From Clostridia bacterium (GTDB taxonomy: Bacteria > Bacillota > Clostridia > Saccharofermentanales > Saccharofermentanaceae): a stretch of DNA of 64,000 nucleotides. The notes below the pieces were generated by a model. That model saw nothing but the letters and a program-made list of their open reading frames with translations. It was not told the origin of the DNA and searched no databases. A program made the position numbers and the translations under genes. Shown in pieces: positions 40,601 through 50,076 of this stretch (position 1 is the first letter of the stretch; each line of letters opens with the position of its first letter). The DNA lies in the NCBI GenBank assembly GCA_016281535.1, contig JAEEIT010000129.1:1-64000 (forward strand), read 5' to 3'.

Positions 40601-41005
40601 GAGAAATCACCGCTTCTGGGCCAGTCATTCAGTGAAGAGAACATCAGGAAGGCGCGGGAAGAATCCCTGAAGAAGGCCTATCGTGGCGGTACCTTCTCGA
40701 TGCAGGCCGATTCGGAGGATATGCTCCTGGCAGCGGAAAGGTCGATCGAAAGCATTAAGAAGAACTGTGAACTTCTTTTCGGCGGACATTTCCCGTCCAA
40801 GCCGGGAAAGATCGGAAAGAAGTCTTTTGTGGACTGCAGCACATGTGCTTTTGCAGCGGTATGTAATCAGGATCAGCTGGCGCCGCAGTATACGAAGCTT
40901 CCGACCTTCCCGATGGTAAAGGGCGGAGCGGATGGAAAGAAAGTGTCTTTCTTTACGGCATTGAAGGGAAGTGAGAAGAGTGAATCCGACAACGGAACAA
41001 AGTAA
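37631..41005 (+). CDS. addB: ATP-dependent nuclease subunit AddB
   Basis: CPYRYFCEKVL Fe-S region, FRIVDYKTGAKKID nuclease motif, C-terminal CSTCAFAAVC. Confidence 0.92.
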   Translation: MAFHLLYGENPGLLLDRALERICEEAVRWPTKRGYIIVPEKMKAEVERRYIEILQEKKAGGDPRAAFMMIDVVSFSRLAYRVVSEVGGTSGRSMDPVAKTILIHRILRENEESFPQLSRFAERVGSVREIDEVLGDFYRYNITAPMLKEMDREGIDPTVAQKISDFGLLIEKLDQQREAYGFAPERYSMKRLAEVLELMREDAPETKTWPLRRLSFLRQASAWILGFGENRIFTPEEYNIVTLLASVMEKVTLTAVSDLRGEASENDLCHFGNKTVEYFGKVKPFSSMERIEGKSQQNARLQKIFRDYSTRAGKKEEDAFFQAPVEIRVFPQINDELEYVAARISEMVRLGDYRYRDITVVLCDPSKYESSLHAAFARFGLDAFLDSNSRLMGTSWLQYVQAVLDMCRYNWKLSFVMNWMRSGFVALSPILIDKFENYCLLHGIKDRGRMLKCLSYAKDEHEKTYFEPVSRKIKELDQGIRELTRRNTCSERAVVLHDLIATQQEKVEKLVDEWASAGNQEAALALAASYNALDDALRALAGPVGDFDISCDNFCDAVLSAVSSKVLRKIPSYVDQITVTDPANAYRRPCRTLFVVGPNRNNFPFSSPSEGYLKNREREVIAEKLSMVFPNHAKDRSYSDFFTACALLQVPTERIIFTMGNNVEMSSMIHFIQENYPNISAASMENLSLSDPRVLKSDRMQDYLREALTDRITVGAEEWDKLRRVWKKYFGMRDLSDEQKKDPDLQIPKEQILERFKGQMRMSVSSIESYVMCPYRYFCEKVLKVEERKVQSLAYTDIGTIAHEMVRHAVEEFRAELDKAPTAEEKKEILAAYTSREKRPWAEKLLSDVHEKSTFAFSEDPAMKKEADGRIVRSVSETLQEVFDRIDPDGFVPARFEMDFGKDGAPPYEITLKDGEKVDFNGTIDRVDIDPVNKRFRIVDYKTGAKKIDYDAIYAGESVQLLAYMYIYQKLFEKEFSPDGVSYLQVRTASEKSPLLGQSFSEENIRKAREESLKKAYRGGTFSMQADSEDMLLAAERSIESIKKNCELLFGGHFPSKPGKIGKKSFVDCSTCAFAAVCNQDQLAPQYTKLPTFPMVKGGADGKKVSFFTALKGSEKSESDNGTK

Positions 41006-44000
41006 TATCATTAAAGAACCCCGCGGGAATCTTCTTGTCAGTGCTGCTGCCGGCTCCGGAAAGACGACTGTCATGACGGAGCGTATCGTCGCGCGGATCC
41101 TGAAGCGTGAACTGAGCGTGGACCGTATGCTGGTCATGACATTTACGAATGCGGCCGCGGCCAATATGAGTGCGAAACTGGAAGAGAAGCTCCGTGCGGT
41201 TCTTGCGAAGACTTCCGACCGCGAGATGCGTAAATATCTCAGCTCGCAGATCGCGATGCTTCCGTCTGCATTTATCTCTACGATCGATGCCTTCTGCGTG
41301 AAGGTCATAAGCAGTTTTTCTTCTTCGGTCCGTGACGAGAACGGTGAACTTCTGATCGAGCCCGGAAGTACTGTGCTGGACGATACACATAAGGCTATCC
41401 TTCTTTCCGAATCCTTCGATGAAGTGTTTGCCGAGGCCTATCTTCTGACCGAGAAGGCGGATGCCGATCCGGAGTACGGGAAAGAGATCATGGACAGTGG
41501 CAAGGATGGCACCTGGCCGGGAGATCTTCTTGAGCTGGGCGTGACCCGCAAGGTGTGGGCGGAACAGTTCATCGGGATGGTCACGTCCCTGGGATCCGGC
41601 AGAGATGACCGGAGCCTTAAAGAAGACATGATGAAGAAGCTCGACTATCTGCGGAGCCTTCCTCGTTACCGGCTGTGGCTTACTGAGAAACTTCTGAAGA
41701 AGAAAGAAGAGTCCGACGCCCCGCTTTCTTCACCGTTTTACGGAAGGATCTGGAAGACTGTGCGCACCCTGGTGAAGGAACGTCTCCCGTATGTGCGTAA
41801 GAATTTTGCGGATGTTGACCAGGTCATCTTCCTTAAAGATGCGAAGAAGAATGCGGAAAGACAGAAACAGTGGAAGATCTGGCTCGCTTATGTTCTTGCA
41901 TTCGGAGAGTATATTGCAGATACGGAAGAATTCGACTGGGATGAACTGGTTGCCCGTGCTGCGAAGAAGCCTTCCGATAAGCTTCCTGATGCGAGAAGAA
42001 GCAAGAATACGGATGATACACTTCTGGATTATTTGGACGAGCTGGGCCCGTTCTATGAACTTTCGTATCTTCTGACCGGAGTCAGCAAGAACGGTGACCT
42101 CACGAAGGTTATGAATAAGTACACCCGCTTCTTCTTCGGCAAGACGGAGGAGGAACTCCGTGAGGAAGCCCGGAACTTGTTCCCGACGCTTCTTCGGTAC
42201 TTCGAGGTGGTTCTGGCAGCAGATAGAAGATATGCGGAGAAGAAGAGGAAAGAGTCTTCTCTTGACTTTACGGATCAGGAACAGATGGCGATGCTTCTTC
42301 TTTCCCAGGAGGAAGTTGCTTCGTACTACCGGGATCTTTTCGACGAGATCTATATTGATGAATATCAGGATAACAGTGGGGTGCAGGATGCGATCGTGCA
42401 GTGTTTCTCCCGTGAAAATGTCTTCTTCGTGGGAGATGTGAAGCAGAGCATCTACCGGTTCCGTCATGCGAAACCACAGATGTTCCTTGACCGCTGTGAG
42501 AAATACGAAGCGGGACAGGGGGGAACGCTGTTCAGGCTTAAGGAGAATTTCAGAAGCGTAAGCGGTGTGCTTTCTGTGGCGAATGAAGTATTCGAAGAGA
42601 TCATGGGCAAGGACTTCGCGGACATTGAATACGATGATTCGCATGCCTTGAAGAAAGGTGTCAAGCAGAATGAACCCAAGGAGACAGGTGGCTCTCCGGT
42701 GACGGTGATCCTGGCTGAGGATGACTGGGTGGAAGAGGACGAAGAGGACGAGAAGAGTTCGGCAGAAGATACCGGATCTTCGGATGGAACTTCGGCTCAG
42801 AAAGAGGAAGGAAAAGACGAAGGAACATCTGAATCTGATGAGGATGGCGATGAGTACGGACAGTCCGACGAACAGCTTCTCAAGAATGTGGAGAAGGAAG
42901 CCCGGATCATTGCCCGGAAGATCTATGAACTGAGCCGTCTGCCCGGTTTCTCCTATAAGGACTGTGCTGTCCTCACGACGACGAATGCGACGGCGATGAA
43001 GGCGGCGGAGATGCTCGGGAAGTGCGGGATCCCTGCAAGAGGCCCTTTCCTCGGAAATATTCTCCAGCATCCTGACCTTCGGGTCATGATCGATCTGGCA
43101 CGTATTACGGATAATGTGCTGGTGGATATTCCGCTGGCTTCTGTCATGAAGTCCGGTATTCCGCAGGCCGGATTCTCGGATGAGGATCTTCTTGTGATCC
43201 GGCTGTTCGCGGATAAGGAAGGAAGAGGTGCCGCACTGTTCTGCGAGAAAGTTCTGTTCTTTGCCGAGAAAGCAGAGGGAGACCTGGCGGAGAAAGTCCG
43301 TTCGTTCCTGTCTTTCGTGAATGATCTTCGGACCTGGGCGATGCAGATGCCCATGACCAAATGGCTTGAACACGTGTATGCGATTACGGACTATCCGAAG
43401 CGTGTCCGGATGCAGATGAACGGTGAAGAACGATATTTCGCACTGATGTCACTGGCCGAATGGGCGGCCCGGTTCGACCTGACAAGAAGATCCGGACTTC
43501 GCGCATTTGTGGGATACATTGAAGAGATGGACGCCCAGAAGGACAGCAAGACCGAGATTGAGCTTTCCGCTTCGCTGGAAGATGTGGTGCGCTGCATGAC
43601 GATCCATAAGAGTAAGGGTCTGGAATTTCCGTATGTTTTCCTCTGCGGGCTTCAGGCTTCGCAGAAGGCGGATGCCTCTCCGGTACGCCTTAACGAGAAT
43701 GGTGAGATGGCTGCGGTATGTTATTGTCCGCAGTGGCAGGCAAAATATGAACCTCATGATTTCTTCTTCCTGAATATGGAGAACCGGCGCGAAGAAGAAG
43801 CGGAAAAGATCCGCCTTCTGTATGTCGCCATGACTCGTGCGGAGAAGAAACTGTTCGTTGTGGCGGTGGTCAGGCGTACGAAAGAGAATATGATCAGCGG
43901 CTGTTCGTGGGTGAATGAGGTAATGGCTGCACCACAGGGAGAGAAACTTCCTTACACGACGATGTGGAAGCTGGGGACGCATCTTCAGAGACTTCTGGCG

Positions 44001-44975
44001 GCGCTGGTGCGAAGACATCCGGCATGGGTGGATCCGATCCTCAATCGGGTAAAGGTAGAGGAAGGAGATCTGGATTATTCGGGTGAAGAGAGAAGTCCCG
44101 ACAGCCCGGATCTGGCGTTGATCGTCGACAGTGGCAGCAGGCTGTCGGTAAGTCCGGTCGAGCCGCCTTCTTCAGATGCTGCTGCATATGAGGAAGCGAG
44201 AAACGAGAAGATTGAAATGAAACTTACTGCTGAAGAAAATAGGCGTTTCGCGCTTCTTGAGATGGATGAGAAAGGGTGGAAGGAGCTCGACCTGATCCCG
44301 TCGAAATCCACAGTCAGCGACTTTGCCCGCATGCTGAACCGGGAAGAGACCGAGGAAGAGGAAGAGCCGGCGAGGCTGGAAACCATGAATATGCGTGTGC
44401 ATGAAAGTGCCGAGAAATGGAAAGGTTCAGGATATACCGCTGCGGAGCTGGGTACACTTCTTCACAGTGCCTGGCAGTATCTCGATTTCGCGGGAATTCG
44501 AAGCAGTGGCGGTAAAGTGGACTGGCAGGCTGAACTTACGAAACTTTCAAGTAACGGCATGATCGCGAAGGATCAGGTCGAAGTGCTTCTTCCCTTTGCA
44601 CCATGTATGCAGAAGTTCCTGGAAAGTGATCTTTGCGGCTCGGTCGTTTCGGCAGAGGAAGATCCGGAACGGGGAACGTTCAGGGAGATCCCCTTTGCGC
44701 TTGCTCTCCCGGGGGCGGAAGGAGACGGACACGATTTTACTCTTGTACAGGGTATGATCGATATCTGGTTCATTGATACAGACGGACAGGCTGTACTGAT
44801 CGACTATAAATCCGACCGGATCTCCGGAAGTGCCGAAGAGAAGCAGGCGGAAGTCGAGAAGCGCCATAAGGCCCAGATCGATATGTATGCGCAGGCGATT
44901 ACGGCGGCGACCGGAAAACAGGTGAAGCGTAAGATCATCTGGCTGATTCGGGACGGAATGGCGATTGAACTGTAG
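40980..44975 (+). CDS. addA: ATP-dependent helicase/nuclease subunit AddA
   Basis: AAAGSGKTTVMTERI, IDEYQDNSGVQDAIV, DVKQSIYRFRHA, IDYKSDR; GTG start likely. Confidence 0.93.
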   Translation: MNPTTEQSNIIKEPRGNLLVSAAAGSGKTTVMTERIVARILKRELSVDRMLVMTFTNAAAANMSAKLEEKLRAVLAKTSDREMRKYLSSQIAMLPSAFISTIDAFCVKVISSFSSSVRDENGELLIEPGSTVLDDTHKAILLSESFDEVFAEAYLLTEKADADPEYGKEIMDSGKDGTWPGDLLELGVTRKVWAEQFIGMVTSLGSGRDDRSLKEDMMKKLDYLRSLPRYRLWLTEKLLKKKEESDAPLSSPFYGRIWKTVRTLVKERLPYVRKNFADVDQVIFLKDAKKNAERQKQWKIWLAYVLAFGEYIADTEEFDWDELVARAAKKPSDKLPDARRSKNTDDTLLDYLDELGPFYELSYLLTGVSKNGDLTKVMNKYTRFFFGKTEEELREEARNLFPTLLRYFEVVLAADRRYAEKKRKESSLDFTDQEQMAMLLLSQEEVASYYRDLFDEIYIDEYQDNSGVQDAIVQCFSRENVFFVGDVKQSIYRFRHAKPQMFLDRCEKYEAGQGGTLFRLKENFRSVSGVLSVANEVFEEIMGKDFADIEYDDSHALKKGVKQNEPKETGGSPVTVILAEDDWVEEDEEDEKSSAEDTGSSDGTSAQKEEGKDEGTSESDEDGDEYGQSDEQLLKNVEKEARIIARKIYELSRLPGFSYKDCAVLTTTNATAMKAAEMLGKCGIPARGPFLGNILQHPDLRVMIDLARITDNVLVDIPLASVMKSGIPQAGFSDEDLLVIRLFADKEGRGAALFCEKVLFFAEKAEGDLAEKVRSFLSFVNDLRTWAMQMPMTKWLEHVYAITDYPKRVRMQMNGEERYFALMSLAEWAARFDLTRRSGLRAFVGYIEEMDAQKDSKTEIELSASLEDVVRCMTIHKSKGLEFPYVFLCGLQASQKADASPVRLNENGEMAAVCYCPQWQAKYEPHDFFFLNMENRREEEAEKIRLLYVAMTRAEKKLFVVAVVRRTKENMISGCSWVNEVMAAPQGEKLPYTTMWKLGTHLQRLLAALVRRHPAWVDPILNRVKVEEGDLDYSGEERSPDSPDLALIVDSGSRLSVSPVEPPSSDAAAYEEARNEKIEMKLTAEENRRFALLEMDEKGWKELDLIPSKSTVSDFARMLNREETEEEEEPARLETMNMRVHESAEKWKGSGYTAAELGTLLHSAWQYLDFAGIRSSGGKVDWQAELTKLSSNGMIAKDQVEVLLPFAPCMQKFLESDLCGSVVSAEEDPERGTFREIPFALALPGAEGDGHDFTLVQGMIDIWFIDTDGQAVLIDYKSDRISGSAEEKQAEVEKRHKAQIDMYAQAITAATGKQVKRKIIWLIRDGMAIEL

Positions 44976-45158
44976 AAATTGTGCAATCTGCACAAACGAA
45001 CATAGAACTAAAGGAGGACGTTTCATTAGAAATGCCCTCTTTGCTTCTGTGGGAATTGCCGTATAATTATTTTGGGCGAATTTCCACACTAAACACATTT
45101 TTATGCCCTTGTTTCCCATACACCACACACGCAAATGTACAAGGAGGACGATGTACAT

Positions 45159-46106
45159 ATGGCTACTATTCTCTCTAAGCACCCGGAAGCTATGGACTCG
45201 GAAAACGAGATGTTTCTCTCTTCAGATGAGGCTCTTTCTTCGTTTCAGGAGAAAGAGAGTGACGCTGAAGGAAAAGAGGATCTCGGATCCGGATACATGG
45301 ACGATTCCACGAAGCAGTATATGGCGGAGATCGGCCGCTATCCTCTTCTTACCCCGGAAGAGGAACTGGATGTTGCCCGCCGTGTGGCGGAAGGGGATGA
45401 AGAGGCAAGGAGTACGCTTATTACGAGCAACCTGCGCCTGGTCGTCTCTATTGCGAAGAAGTATACTTCTTCCGGTATGCTGATCCTGGATCTGATTGAG
45501 GAGGGAAATATCGGTCTGATGAAGGCCGTGTCGAAATACGACTACAGGAAAGGTTATAAGTTCAGCACGTATGCGACCTGGTGGATCCGCCAGGGGATCA
45601 CGCGCGCCATTTCCGAGAAATCGCGCCTGATCCGGCTCCCTGTTCACGCGTGCGAATCCGTGAACCGTATGAACCGCTGCATCCGTGAACTGACACAGAA
45701 GCTCGGCCGTGAACCTTCGGAAGAGGAAGTGGCCGGAAGCATGGGCTGCTCGGTAAAGAAAGTCCGTGAACTCAGCGATATCAGCCGTGATCCTGTCTCT
45801 ACGGATAAGCCTGTGGGAGAAGAGGGAGATGCCACGCTGGGCGATCTGGTCGTGGATGGAAGTATCCCGTCTCCGGAAGAGACCGTAGAGAATACACTCC
45901 TTCGTGAACGGATGGAGGAGATCCTGGACAAGTGTCTGGATCCGAGAGAACGGACGGTGATACGCTGGCGGTACGGCTTCGACGGAGGTCGTCAGCGCAC
46001 GCTGGAAGAGATCGGCCGGCATTTCTCCGTGACACGTGAGAGGATCCGCCAGATCGAGGCGAAGGCCCAGCGTAAGATTAAGAGAGAACTCAGTAAGAAC
46101 GCCTGA
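45159..46106 (+). CDS. Sigma-70 family RNA polymerase sigma factor (primary-like paralog)
   Basis: Regions 2-4: [28 protein letters not shown]...[25 protein letters not shown]-type; AAGGAGG SD. Confidence 0.92.
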   Translation: MATILSKHPEAMDSENEMFLSSDEALSSFQEKESDAEGKEDLGSGYMDDSTKQYMAEIGRYPLLTPEEELDVARRVAEGDEEARSTLITSNLRLVVSIAKKYTSSGMLILDLIEEGNIGLMKAVSKYDYRKGYKFSTYATWWIRQGITRAISEKSRLIRLPVHACESVNRMNRCIRELTQKLGREPSEEEVAGSMGCSVKKVRELSDISRDPVSTDKPVGEEGDATLGDLVVDGSIPSPEETVENTLLRERMEEILDKCLDPRERTVIRWRYGFDGGRQRTLEEIGRHFSVTRERIRQIEAKAQRKIKRELSKNA

Positions 46107-46108
46107 TC

Positions 46109-46681
46109 CTAGCTTCTGTCTTCGGATTTCTTTGCCCGGAGAGCGCGGAAAAACTCCTTAAGAAGGGCACTGGACTCTGCCTCCAATATCCCGCCGGTGG
46201 ACTCGACGTGATGATTGTGGGGGAGATCGAAGAGCCGGCTCTTCGAGAAGACGGCTCCGCCCTTCGGATCGTAGGCACCGAAATACACGTGCCGTATATG
46301 AGACTGTATGATGGCACCGGCACACATGTAACAGGGCTCGAGTGTCACATACAGATCACAGTCGAAAAGATGCCAGGCGGACAGCTTGCGGCAGGCCTTC
46401 GAGATGCATACCATCTCCGCGTGAAGCGTCGCATCCTGCTTCGTCTGGCGGAGATTGTGGGCACGGGATATGATCCGGCCGTCCTTGACGATGACGCATC
46501 CGATGGGGGATTCGCCTAAAGCGTAGGCTTTCTGCGCCTCCTTCAGGGCGGCGCGCATGAATTTGGTATGTGTTTCGATTTCGGAAGTCCGGTCGTCCGG
46601 AAGATGGGAAGCAGCCAAATGTAATATCCTCTTTTCTTGCTCATACACAGATTTTCTAAAAAGAAAACGAAATTTGTGCAA
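46109..46681 (-). CDS. tadA: tRNA-adenosine deaminase
   Basis: HAEMVCISKA and LEPCYMCAGAIIQSHI; start may be internal (MRAALKEAQKAYALGESPIG). Confidence 0.9.
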   Translation of the reverse strand: MHKFRFLFRKSVYEQEKRILHLAASHLPDDRTSEIETHTKFMRAALKEAQKAYALGESPIGCVIVKDGRIISRAHNLRQTKQDATLHAEMVCISKACRKLSAWHLFDCDLYVTLEPCYMCAGAIIQSHIRHVYFGAYDPKGGAVFSKSRLFDLPHNHHVESTGGILEAESSALLKEFFRALRAKKSEDRS

Positions 46682-46782
46682 CTTTTTATTTGCACTTACT
46701 CAAGTCTGCGTATATAATGTACTTTGCCTATATGTGGTATTATACCCTTTTATAGGTGATAGAGCAAAGGAAAAAGGATTAA

Positions 46783-47562
46783 ATGGCTACAGAACAAGGT
46801 ATTTGTAAGAATTGCGGTTCGCTTCTTATGGTGAACAGCAGTGATGAATTGTGCGAATGTATTTTTTGCGATTGCGTATTTCCCAGTGCAGAGGCAATCG
46901 AGATCTTTAAAAACCCGGACGGAGTAGAATTCCCGAATCTTCCTCAGCCGAAGCGTGAGGGCAAGGTGACACGTCATACCGTGACGCCGGTCTTCGACGA
47001 TGTGGTAGAGAAGGCTGTTCGGGTCGATAAGGCCGTAAACAAAGAAGCAAAAGTCGAGAAGCTCTACGAGCTTTCCCCGGATGATGTAAAGACACCGAAG
47101 AAGGTGAAGATGATCGTTTACCTGGCGACTGCCGCCTGTCTTCTGATCGTTCTGGGTATTTCCATTCCGCTTTGCGTGATCCGCTCGAACCATGCGAAGG
47201 GGATCGAGAAGAATATAGCCCGCTGTATCACGGATTCCGGCATGAAAGTGTCAACTGAGGTGGATGGCGGATATGCGACCGGGTATAAGATCTCCGGACA
47301 GACGAATAAGAAACTGGAACTCGTTTCTTCCGAAGATGTGGAGAAAGCGCAGGTCCTGTCGGCTTTTGAGTCGTACTGTGCGATCCGCGGCGAAGAGTAC
47401 GGGTACTCTTCATCTGACAGTGCTCATTACTACAGTGGTGTAGTTCTTACAGTATATGCTCCGAATGGAAGATTTACGATCGAAGGGAATAAGGAAGGCG
47501 TAAGTGAAGAGAACGTCGAGTTGTTCGTTCCCGAAACAGAAGAGTCGGAAAGCGAAACATAA
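46783..47562 (+). CDS. Hypothetical membrane protein with N-terminal zinc-ribbon-like motif
   Basis: CKNCGSLLMVNSSDELCECIFCDC then a single TM. Confidence 0.6.
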   Translation: MATEQGICKNCGSLLMVNSSDELCECIFCDCVFPSAEAIEIFKNPDGVEFPNLPQPKREGKVTRHTVTPVFDDVVEKAVRVDKAVNKEAKVEKLYELSPDDVKTPKKVKMIVYLATAACLLIVLGISIPLCVIRSNHAKGIEKNIARCITDSGMKVSTEVDGGYATGYKISGQTNKKLELVSSEDVEKAQVLSAFESYCAIRGEEYGYSSSDSAHYYSGVVLTVYAPNGRFTIEGNKEGVSEENVELFVPETEESESET

Positions 47563-47640
47563 GGATATACTGCTTTAGGTGATGGGAAGCCCGGTGCAGA
47601 GGTGATCTGCACATATATGCACGAATTTGGAGGCATAAGC

Positions 47641-48708
47641 ATGGCAAGTGATTTTTCAACAATTCTCCAGAAACTGGAAAATATGGCGTTAGCCAACAAC
47701 AATACGATTTCCTCTCTGGATGTAATGACGGTGATCGAAGAAAATGACGGCGATCCGGATATGGTCGATAAGGTCTTCGACGAGATGGAGGCGAAAGGTA
47801 TCTCCATTTCCGACGGATCCATTATGGAAGATGACGCGATCCGCGAACTGAACCTGGATACCGGTGCGGTCGATGGCGCGGGCATGGACGATCCGGTCCG
47901 TATGTATCTGAAAGAAATCGGTAAGGTTCCGCTTCTTACGGCCGATCAGGAGCAGGAACTCGCACAGCGTATGCTCGAGGGCGATGAAGAGGCCAAGAGC
48001 AAACTGATCGAGGCGAACCTCCGTTTGGTGGTTTCGATTGCGAAGAGATATCTGGGTCGTGGTATGCAGTTCCTCGATCTGATCCAGGAAGGAAACCTGG
48101 GCTTGATCAAGGCCGTAGATAAGTTCGACCATTCGAAAGGTTTTAAGTTCAGTACCTATGCGACATGGTGGATCCGTCAGGCGATCACCCGTGCGATTGC
48201 GGACCAGGCCAGAACGATCCGTATTCCGGTCCACATGGTGGAGACGATCAACCGTCTGGTGCGTGAGCAGCGTTCCCTGATCCAGGAACTGGGCCGTGAG
48301 CCTACCGTGGAAGAAATCGCCGAGCGCATGGGCATGTCTGTGGAGAAGGTCCGTGAGATCCAGAAGATCTCCCAGGAACCGGTTTCTCTCGAGAAGCCGA
48401 TCGGTGAGGAAGAAGACAGCCATCTCGGTGACTTTATCCCGGATGACGATGCGATGTCTCCTGCCGATCAGGTGGCATATACGCTTCTTAAGGAACAGCT
48501 CCTTGACGCCATGAAGGGTCTTACTGCCAGAGAAGAGAAGGTACTGCGCCTCCGTTTCGGTCTGGATGACGGCCGCCAGCGTACTCTCGAAGAAGTAGGT
48601 AAGGAATTCAACGTTACCCGTGAGCGTATCCGTCAGATCGAAGCGAAGGCTCTTCGTAAGCTTCGTCATCCCAGCCGTGCCAAGAAGTTAAAAGAATTCC
48701 TCGACTAA
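47641..48708 (+). CDS. rpoD: RNA polymerase primary sigma factor
   Basis: [53 protein letters not shown], region 4.2. Confidence 0.95.
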   Translation: MASDFSTILQKLENMALANNNTISSLDVMTVIEENDGDPDMVDKVFDEMEAKGISISDGSIMEDDAIRELNLDTGAVDGAGMDDPVRMYLKEIGKVPLLTADQEQELAQRMLEGDEEAKSKLIEANLRLVVSIAKRYLGRGMQFLDLIQEGNLGLIKAVDKFDHSKGFKFSTYATWWIRQAITRAIADQARTIRIPVHMVETINRLVREQRSLIQELGREPTVEEIAERMGMSVEKVREIQKISQEPVSLEKPIGEEEDSHLGDFIPDDDAMSPADQVAYTLLKEQLLDAMKGLTAREEKVLRLRFGLDDGRQRTLEEVGKEFNVTRERIRQIEAKALRKLRHPSRAKKLKEFLD

Positions 48709-48735
48709 CCCTGTTCTTTCGGCGAGGTCGGTTAT

Positions 48736-50076
48736 ATGAAGCGGCTTACTTTCAAATCCGGATTTATATCCAGAGATGGACTGGACTTCGTCAATCAGAG
48801 GAAGTTCATGCGTGAAGCCCTGCTTGAGGTATGCTCTCCGAAAGAAGTGACCATTCCCATGAAGCAGCATGTCGGCACACCATGCGAACCTGTCGTTTCC
48901 GTCGGGGACAGTGTGGCGATGGGCGATCCTGTCGGCATGCCTTCGGATATGGGAGGCGTCCCTGTGCATGCAAGCATCTCCGGTACGGTCACGAGAATCG
49001 ATACGATCCGGCTTCCCAATAAGGTCAGCTGCAAAGCAGTGACGATCAAGAACGATCTTCACCGCCGTGTTTCTCCGCGTATTACGCCAAGGAAAAACTA
49101 CTCGTCGCTTTCGATCGAAGAGATGACGAAGCTTCTGTGGGCTTCCGGGATCTGCGGCATGGGCGGAGAAGGTGTACCGACGTACACGAAGTGCATGCGT
49201 GCAAGAAATGCCGGTGTGGATACACTTCTGGTCAACTGTACACAGAGTGAACCGTTCCTTTCCTGCGATCTTCACCATGTCCGGGTCAATGCGGCGAAGG
49301 TACTTCAGGGGGCCATGGCGCTGAGCGGGATCTGTCACGTGAAGAGAGTCCTGTTCTGTATTGAAGATACGTGGACAGATGAGATCGTGGCCCTCAACCA
49401 GGCGGTAGAGAATGCGAAAGGACGCTATCTGGACAGAAAGATCGAAGTGCGCTTGTTTAAACCGAGATTCCCGCAGGGCTGTCAGCAGCTCCTGATCAAG
49501 GCACTCTACGGCGTCGAGCTCGAACTGGGAAGACAGCCTGAAGAAGCCGTAAAGGCAGTACTGTTTAACGCGTCGACATGTTTCGCTTTCTCGGAGATGA
49601 TCGAGAAGAACCAGCCACTGACATCACGTATCGTGACGATATCCGGCGATACGATCACGGGACATAACGTGCTCGTGCCGATCGGTACCAGTGTGGCGGA
49701 GATCCTGGAGAGAGTTCCGGGTGCCCATAGCGCCCAGCGTGTCGCATGGGGCGGGGCCATGACGGGAGTTGCCATCGACCGGCTGGACGTACCGATCATC
49801 AAGACCACCGCTGCGATTACGATCATCCGGAAATTCGAACCGCCGAGAACGAACTGCATTCACTGCGGTTCCTGTATCGGGGCCTGTCCCGTAGGACTTG
49901 CTCCTGTCCTTCTGAACCGTCTGATCGAACTGGGGCAGACCGAGCAGCTGAAGTCGGAATCCGTGGAACAGTGTATCGCCTGCGGTGCCTGTTCGTATGT
50001 ATGCCCGGCCGGCATCGAACTGTCGACGAATATTGCGAAAGCGGCCCATCGGGCAAGAAGGAGCGGACGGGTATGA
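48736..50076 (+). CDS. rnfC: RnfC-like electron transport subunit
   Basis: GMGGEGVPTYTKC; two Fe-S motifs CIHCGSCIGACP and CIACGACSYVCP. Confidence 0.9.
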   Translation: MKRLTFKSGFISRDGLDFVNQRKFMREALLEVCSPKEVTIPMKQHVGTPCEPVVSVGDSVAMGDPVGMPSDMGGVPVHASISGTVTRIDTIRLPNKVSCKAVTIKNDLHRRVSPRITPRKNYSSLSIEEMTKLLWASGICGMGGEGVPTYTKCMRARNAGVDTLLVNCTQSEPFLSCDLHHVRVNAAKVLQGAMALSGICHVKRVLFCIEDTWTDEIVALNQAVENAKGRYLDRKIEVRLFKPRFPQGCQQLLIKALYGVELELGRQPEEAVKAVLFNASTCFAFSEMIEKNQPLTSRIVTISGDTITGHNVLVPIGTSVAEILERVPGAHSAQRVAWGGAMTGVAIDRLDVPIIKTTAAITIIRKFEPPRTNCIHCGSCIGACPVGLAPVLLNRLIELGQTEQLKSESVEQCIACGACSYVCPAGIELSTNIAKAAHRARRSGRV

